Of a stretch of DNA of 8,497 nt, positions 4,166-8,497 are shown in pieces; within the stretch, counting starts at the first letter, position 1; every line of letters begins with the position of its first letter. The stretch covers positions 1-8,497 of the forward strand of contig QOAS01000149.1 of the NCBI GenBank assembly GCA_003972855.1, written 5' to 3'. The translations under genes were made by a program, and so were the position numbers. The notes under the pieces are model-generated. The model made no database searches. It saw nothing but the letters and a program-made list of their open reading frames with translations, and had not been told where the DNA came from. The stretch is from Gammaproteobacteria bacterium (GTDB taxonomy: Bacteria; Aquificota; Aquificia; Aquificales; QOAS01).

Positions 4166-5476
4166 ATGATACCCAGATATACCCGTCCCCGAATGGGGAA
4201 AGTCTGGAGTGAGGTTAATAAATTCCAAAAGTGGTTGGATGTTGAAATAGCGGTTTGCGAGGCTTGGGCGGAGCTGGGAAAAATCCCCAAAGAGGCGGTG
4301 GAAAAGATAAAGGAAAGAACCTACGTAGACGAAAGGGTAGTGGAAAGAATTAAGGAAATAGAAAGGGTTTACAAGCACGATGTTTTGGCTTTCGTTACCG
4401 CAATAAAGGAGTTGGCGGGTGAAGAGGGTAAATACATTCATTTGGGACTTACCTCTTCCGATGTCATAGATACCGCCCTTGCCCTCTTAATGAGGGAAGC
4501 TTTAGACATTTTGATAGAGGACATTGAAGAGCTTTTGGAAGTTCTCAAGAAAAGGGCTTTGGAGCACAAAGATACCGTAATGATAGGGAGAACCCACGGG
4601 GTTCACGCGGAACCGATGACCTTGGGACTCAAATTCGCCCTTTGGTATGAGGAGATGAAGAGAAACTTAGAACGCCTAAAGAGGGCAAGGGAGGTGGTAT
4701 CCTACGGAAAGATAAGCGGGGCGGTGGGAACTTACTCCAACGTTTTACCCGAAGTGGAGCAAATAGCCCTCTACAAATTGGGTTTAAAGATTGAGCCGGT
4801 TTCCAACCAAGTGGTTCAAAGGGATAGGCACGCGGAATTTATTTGGGCTACCGCGGTAGTAGCCTCTTCCTTGGAAAAGTTTGCGGTTGAAATAAGGCAC
4901 TTGCAAAGGACGGAAGTTTTGGAAGCCCAAGAACCCTTTACCAAAGGACAGAGGGGAAGTTCCGCAATGCCCCACAAGAAAAATCCGATACACAGCGAAC
5001 GGATTACCGGTTTAGCCCGCTACGTAAGGAGCAATATAATTCCCGCTTTGGAAAATATCGCCCTTTGGCACGAAAGGGATATTTCTCACTCCTCGGTGGA
5101 GAGGATTATTTTGCCCGACAACTCTATAGCTCTGGACTATATGCTCCACCTCTTTAAGGAAATAATGGAGGGCTTGGTGGTTTACCCCGAAAATATGAAG
5201 CGGAATATGGAGCTATCCAAAGGACTATTTTTCTCCTCCAAGGTTTTGGCGAGGTTACAGGAAAAGGGAGTAGACAGGGATAAAGCCTACGATATGGTTC
5301 AAAGGTGCGCGATGAGGGCTTGGGAAGAAAAAGAGCTGGACTTTAAAACCGCCCTCCTTCAGGACAAAGAGGTAACCCAATACCTAAGCGAGGAAGAGAT
5401 AAATCAAATCTTCCAAATAGAGGAGTTCATAAAGCATAGGGATACCATCTTTAGGAGGGTTTTCGGAGAAAACTAA
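4166..5476 (+). CDS. purB: Adenylosuccinate lyase
   Basis: PurB catalyses two fumarate-releasing steps: SAICAR to AICAR in de novo purine synthesis and adenylosuccinate to AMP. The 436-residue product aligns throughout with the Bacillus subtilis-type enzyme: M-I-P-R-Y-T-R-P at the N-terminus, H-L-G-L-T-S-S-D-V-x-D-T near residues 91-102, G-R-T-H144-G-V-H-A-E-P (catalytic His region), Q-R-D-R-H-A, and the fumarase-superfamily signature G-S265-S-A-M-P-H-K-K-N-P on the mobile catalytic loop, followed by W-H-E-R-D-I-S-H-S-S. Everything needed for activity is present and length is normal. I chose the ATG at 4166 over the TTG directly before it because homologues begin M-I-x-R-Y-[ST]-R-P. No Shine-Dalgarno is visible, so translation may depend on coupling or a leaderless message. 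It lies 43 bases after tatA and 18 before the Omp85 gene. Confidence 0.98.
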   Translation: MIPRYTRPRMGKVWSEVNKFQKWLDVEIAVCEAWAELGKIPKEAVEKIKERTYVDERVVERIKEIERVYKHDVLAFVTAIKELAGEEGKYIHLGLTSSDVIDTALALLMREALDILIEDIEELLEVLKKRALEHKDTVMIGRTHGVHAEPMTLGLKFALWYEEMKRNLERLKRAREVVSYGKISGAVGTYSNVLPEVEQIALYKLGLKIEPVSNQVVQRDRHAEFIWATAVVASSLEKFAVEIRHLQRTEVLEAQEPFTKGQRGSSAMPHKKNPIHSERITGLARYVRSNIIPALENIALWHERDISHSSVERIILPDNSIALDYMLHLFKEIMEGLVVYPENMKRNMELSKGLFFSSKVLARLQEKGVDRDKAYDMVQRCAMRAWEEKELDFKTALLQDKEVTQYLSEEEINQIFQIEEFIKHRDTIFRRVFGEN

Positions 5477-5483
5477 TCCCTTT

Positions 5484-5488
5484 GGGAG
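5484..5488 (+). promoter_or_regulatory. Ribosome-binding site of the Omp85 gene
   Basis: GGGAG ends 6 bases before the ATG at 5495. The frame is closed by the purB stop codon just upstream, so this site and ATG are the only reasonable start. Confidence 0.65.
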
Positions 5489-5494
5489 AAATCT

Positions 5495-8080
5495 ATGCCC
5501 CTTTTATTCCTTTTTTTTCTCTTAAGCTTTACCGCAGGGGCTACGGAGGTTAAATACAACTATATTCCCGCCAAGAATAATCTTTCGGTTCTCAAACCGA
5601 AGGAGCTTGAGTTTGTTGCGAAGGAAATCTGCGGTATAAAGGCGGTTCGTTGCAAAGAAAATATTTGCCAAATAGAGCTTTTTCCCCTCCTCGTAGATTA
5701 CTCTCTGGAAGGTTTTTCCGTTTTCTCCCTACCCAAAATAGAAAAGTATTTGGGACTGAAGACCTTTTACCGTTATTCGGAACAAAGGCTTAGCTCTATC
5801 GCGGAGAACATAACTTTTTTTCTAAAAAATAGAGGTTACTTAGACGCTTCGGTTAAAAGCACCCTTTTTGTGTCAAAAAAGGGTTTTGCAAAGCTAAAAA
5901 TCCACGGAAAGGAAGGAGACCTCTACCTCTGGGGAGGTTTTGACTTTGAAGGTAACAAGTGTTTTTCCCAAAAAAACTTTTACAGAGTTTACCAAAAACC
6001 TTTTGGAAGTCCCTTCTCTTACATAGACCTATATAACGCCTTAGACCTCGCGCAGGAACTATGTAGAAAGAAAAGTCTCTACAAAAGTTTTGTTTACTAT
6101 AAAGAACCCCCGCGGGTGGAAAAGAAGAGCCTTATACACTTTGCGTGGAAAAACTTAAGGGAAGGTCCCTTTTTGTTTATAAACTTCCTCTCCTCTTACA
6201 TTGACATATTGGTGGAAAATCCCGTAGCGGGTGTTAAGTTCCTTTTTTCCAAACAGAATGCGGTTTATCCAAAGTTGGTAATTCAAACGGAAGGAAAAGC
6301 TCTAAAATTAGAAATAAAAGGGGCAAAAAGAATTCCTAAAAAGGTTTTGGTTGAAAAGATAAAAAAATTCGCCCGAAGTTCACCCTTTTTTTCAACTTTA
6401 AAGTTACAAAATTTTTTGCTTGAACTTTACCGCTCCAAAGGTTTCTTTGACATTAAAATTGAAATTTTACGAAAGGAAAACTTCTTAAAAATAAAAATCT
6501 CCGAAGGTAAGCGTTACAAACTTGAGGTTAGAATTAATCCAAATTTAAAAAACTTAAAACTCCCTAAGGAGAAGTTTTACTCCCGAGAAGTTGAAAAAAA
6601 ATTGGTTAAATTGGTGGAAAACTACTTAAGAAAGGAAAAATACCTCTACGAAGGCGTTAAGGTTTATAGGGAAATAGACAAAAAAGGACGCAAAGTGGTT
6701 TTAACCATTTTTGCGATAAACCTCCGAAAGGTGGCAATAATCCAAACCTTTCACATTGCGGTCAAGAACAAAAATCTAAAGGAATTTTTAGAGGAGAAAT
6801 TAGAAGAGGTGGACCCCTATAGGGTGGTAACCGAAAAAAACTACCGAAAAGAGGTTCAAGATTCCTTAAACAACCTCTTAGTGGCGTTCGGTTGCGACTC
6901 TCCCGAGGTTTCCCTAAAAAGGGAGGAAACGGAAAAAGGTATAAAACTTGTTTGGAATATCTCCTGTCCTTCGGTAAAGAGATTCGGAAAAACCGTTTTT
7001 TGGGTTGAGGGAAGGATAAAACAAAGAGAGTTGGAATACATGATAAAAAACTTTGAGGGGAAAAGATTTAATAGGAAGTATCTAACCCTTTTGGAAAAGA
7101 GACTTAGGGAAACCGACCTGTTTGAGAGTCTTTCGGTAAAAACCGTAAGAGGTGAAAAAATTTACCCCCTCGTAGAGGGTGTTGAGAAAAAACCCCTCTC
7201 CCTTGAAGGTTTGGTCGGTTTTTCCTCCGATGAGGGGCTAATGTTAGATACCTCCTTTAAAGTGAGAGACCCTTTCGGGTGGGGTAGCGTTTTCACCTTT
7301 AGGTATAAACTTTCCCAAAAGAGAAACCTATACGAGCTAAGTTATTTGGACAACTACCTTTTTTCCGCAAGGTTTTTCGGAGGATTAAATTTATTCAAAC
7401 GCTACGAGGAACATAGGGACTATACGATAACTTCCAAGGGTTTTTCCGTAACCGCGGGGTATCACCTCAACCTCTACGCCGATTTGGCTTTAACCTTGGT
7501 TTCAAACCATTACAACTTGGAGGAGGAAAAAGGTAAGGTTTATAAATTTATTTCTTCCGCGGAAGTTTATTACCCGCTCTCCTTTCCCCAAAGGGGACTT
7601 TTCTCCGCATTTTTGAGCCTATCGGTTGCCACCCATAAAGGGAACTACACCAAAGCGGTTGGAGGCTTAAATTTTGCCCTTTTTAGACCCAACTTTTACG
7701 GTTCCCTAAAGTTTTCCGCGGGTGTGGTTTCCCCCAAAGCGCCCGTATTTGAAAAGTTTTATTTGGGTGGGATAAAGAATTTAAAGGGTTACTCCTACGA
7801 AGGTGTAGCCCCAGCCGGAGGCGGGGATATCTTCTGGTATTTGGGAACGGAAGCGGGATTTCCCGCTGTCAAGCCTCTCTATCTCTTTGCGGGTTTTGAC
7901 CTCGGAAACAGCGTAAAGAGGGGCGAAAATCCCTTTAGGGAATTTAAAAAAGATATATTTGCGGGTGTGGGGGGAGTTACCACCGTGGGACCCATTCGGT
8001 TCGTAGTTGCCCTTCCCCTTGAAGGGAAAATAACGGTGGGAAATTTCAAATACCTATTTCTGATAGGGTTTAATTTTTAA
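5495..8080 (+). CDS. Omp85-superfamily outer-membrane protein (BamA/TamA type)
   Basis: Omp85 proteins insert beta-barrel proteins into, or secrete them across, the outer membrane using periplasmic POTRA domains and a 16-strand barrel. The 861-residue product starts with a hydrophobic segment (about residues 2-13) and a likely signal peptidase site after T-A-G-A. The periplasmic part (about 20-567) contains POTRA-like units: one or two divergent ones in 55-225, a clear one from A269-L-K-L-E-I-K-G-A-K-R to about 340, and further units at about 345-415, 415-490 and 490-565. The barrel begins near L570-E-G-L-V-G-F. It contains L-G-G-I-K-N-L763-K-G-Y, the counterpart of the conserved (V/L)-R-G-(F/Y) loop 6 motif, and ends in a beta-signal with terminal Phe (L-I-G-F-N-F). 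The roughly 290-residue barrel is closer to TamA than to BamA; which role it has cannot be decided here. Last of five co-directional genes. Confidence 0.88.
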   Translation: MPLLFLFFLLSFTAGATEVKYNYIPAKNNLSVLKPKELEFVAKEICGIKAVRCKENICQIELFPLLVDYSLEGFSVFSLPKIEKYLGLKTFYRYSEQRLSSIAENITFFLKNRGYLDASVKSTLFVSKKGFAKLKIHGKEGDLYLWGGFDFEGNKCFSQKNFYRVYQKPFGSPFSYIDLYNALDLAQELCRKKSLYKSFVYYKEPPRVEKKSLIHFAWKNLREGPFLFINFLSSYIDILVENPVAGVKFLFSKQNAVYPKLVIQTEGKALKLEIKGAKRIPKKVLVEKIKKFARSSPFFSTLKLQNFLLELYRSKGFFDIKIEILRKENFLKIKISEGKRYKLEVRINPNLKNLKLPKEKFYSREVEKKLVKLVENYLRKEKYLYEGVKVYREIDKKGRKVVLTIFAINLRKVAIIQTFHIAVKNKNLKEFLEEKLEEVDPYRVVTEKNYRKEVQDSLNNLLVAFGCDSPEVSLKREETEKGIKLVWNISCPSVKRFGKTVFWVEGRIKQRELEYMIKNFEGKRFNRKYLTLLEKRLRETDLFESLSVKTVRGEKIYPLVEGVEKKPLSLEGLVGFSSDEGLMLDTSFKVRDPFGWGSVFTFRYKLSQKRNLYELSYLDNYLFSARFFGGLNLFKRYEEHRDYTITSKGFSVTAGYHLNLYADLALTLVSNHYNLEEEKGKVYKFISSAEVYYPLSFPQRGLFSAFLSLSVATHKGNYTKAVGGLNFALFRPNFYGSLKFSAGVVSPKAPVFEKFYLGGIKNLKGYSYEGVAPAGGGDIFWYLGTEAGFPAVKPLYLFAGFDLGNSVKRGENPFREFKKDIFAGVGGVTTVGPIRFVVALPLEGKITVGNFKYLFLIGFNF

Positions 8081-8087
8081 GTGTAGC

Positions 8088-8294
8088 GTGGCGGGAGCAA
8101 CAACTTGTGGCGTTGGTGTTTGTAGCTCTGATGCCTTAAACAGCAGAGCCACCCAAATTGAGATTAAGAACTGTGGGGAAAATGTTGGTGGAGGGAGTGG
8201 TGGAAGTGGTGGAGGAAAGAAGGAGATAAAATTAATAGTAAAATGCTCTGAAACAGATTGTAAGAAGAATTCTTGTACTATTTATGATTTATAA
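8088..8294 (+). CDS. Cys-rich, Gly/Ser-rich fragment, unrecognised; probable 5' part of a broken gene
   Basis: I do not recognise this 68-residue frame. It has six cysteines (two early ones in T-C-G-V-G-V-C, one in K-N-C-G, three in K-C-S-E-T-D-C-K-K-N-S-C), a ten-residue linker G34-G-G-S-G-G-S-G-G-G at 8187-8216, then a basic strand-like stretch. Such sequence suits an exported, disulphide-bonded protein, yet there is no signal peptide. The GTG at 8088 has no Shine-Dalgarno and the frame is open back to 8067 without an ATG, so the true 5' end may be missing. It begins only 7 bases after the Omp85 stop. Its stop overlaps the next frame (8284) by 11 bases; moving forward one base anywhere in 8242-8292 joins the two into about 127 residues. 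Codon use (AAT, TCT, GAT, TGT) differs from the upstream genes. Confidence 0.4.
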   Translation: MAGATTCGVGVCSSDALNSRATQIEIKNCGENVGGGSGGSGGGKKEIKLIVKCSETDCKKNSCTIYDL

Positions 8295-8472
8295 TATAGT
8301 AAGAAACAGGAGCCTCAAAAATGCTATTTTTGCTGTTGGATGTAATAAGAATATACCGCCTGCATCGAAATTTGTATGTGGTAGTTTTCAATTAAAAAAT
8401 CCTTGTGAATTTTCCTACAATGGAAATCAATATATAATTACTTTTCAATATTTAGGATCATCAGGCGGTTAA
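8284..8472 (+). CDS. Cys-containing fragment, unrecognised; probable 3' part of the same broken gene
   Basis: The 62-residue frame continues the character of the preceding one: three cysteines (V-G-C-N, F-V-C-G-S-F, N-P-C-E-F), many Asn, Tyr and beta-prone residues, and a Gly/Ser ending (L-G-S-S-G-G). It looks like the C-terminal half of an extracellular beta-rich domain, not a protein starting at the ATG of 8284: there is no ribosome-binding site, and the frame is open upstream to 8242. G+C is 34 of 120 bases at 8281-8400 (28 %), against 27 of 60 at 7201-7260. It may be a pseudogene half, the product of a +1 frameshift or a sequencing error. A separate small gene is least likely. No homologue is known to me. 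Confidence 0.35.
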   Translation: MIYNIVRNRSLKNAIFAVGCNKNIPPASKFVCGSFQLKNPCEFSYNGNQYIITFQYLGSSGG

Positions 8473-8497
8473 AGAGCAGCACTTAATTTCAAAAATT

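Noticed and set aside
4049..4441. Minus-strand open frame of 130 codons over tatA and purB
   Set aside because: It is antisense to two confidently identified genes, and its composition follows from the opposite-strand codons.
8121..8150. tRNA-like D arm (TAGCTC ... AGAGC)
   Set aside because: No anticodon arm, T arm or acceptor stem follows; the match is limited to a short inverted repeat.
1..8497. CRISPR array, insertion sequence or transposase
   Set aside because: No regularly spaced direct repeats, no terminal inverted repeats with an enclosed transposase, and no recombinase-like reading frame were seen.

Overview
The window reads as chromosomal DNA from a thermophilic Gram-negative bacterium, most likely of the Aquificota (a Desulfurobacteriaceae- or Aquificaceae-like lineage). 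Reasons: very GC-rich tRNAs in moderate-GC DNA, lysine/glutamate-rich proteins with many AGG and ATA codons, genes packed with gaps of 3-40 bases, and a TatA plus an Omp85 protein that imply two membranes. The placement is inference, because there is no rRNA here.

Bases 1-923 are a rightward tRNA cluster: tRNA-Asn (cut by the window edge), tRNA-Gly, tRNA-Tyr and tRNA-Thr. A 99-base spacer before tRNA-Tyr is full of stable hairpins that I cannot assign to a known RNA family. Two small overlapping AT-rich genes, a DUF4258-like and a DUF2283-like protein (a possible toxin-antitoxin pair), sit between tRNA-Tyr and tRNA-Thr with only 19 and 14 bases to spare.

Bases 927-2347 hold two leftward genes that overlap by 22 bases: a two-domain universal stress protein and a PlsC-type phospholipid acyltransferase. 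The acyltransferase stop codon lies 3 bases from the end of tRNA-Thr, so the two transcription units collide with no room for a terminator.

Bases 2414-8080 hold a rightward run of five genes: endonuclease V (nfi), triosephosphate isomerase (tpiA), TatA, adenylosuccinate lyase (purB) and a large Omp85/BamA-TamA-type outer-membrane protein. All gaps are 12-42 bases, so they probably form one operon mixing repair of deaminated bases, central metabolism, purine synthesis and envelope biogenesis.

Beyond base 8081 the composition drops to about 28 % GC and the coding character changes. Two short overlapping frames there encode Cys-rich, Gly/Ser-rich sequence and look like one secreted-type protein gene that has lost its start and is split by a frameshift. 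The best candidates for something undescribed are the structured tRNA spacer, the protein pair embedded in the tRNA operon, and this terminal split gene.
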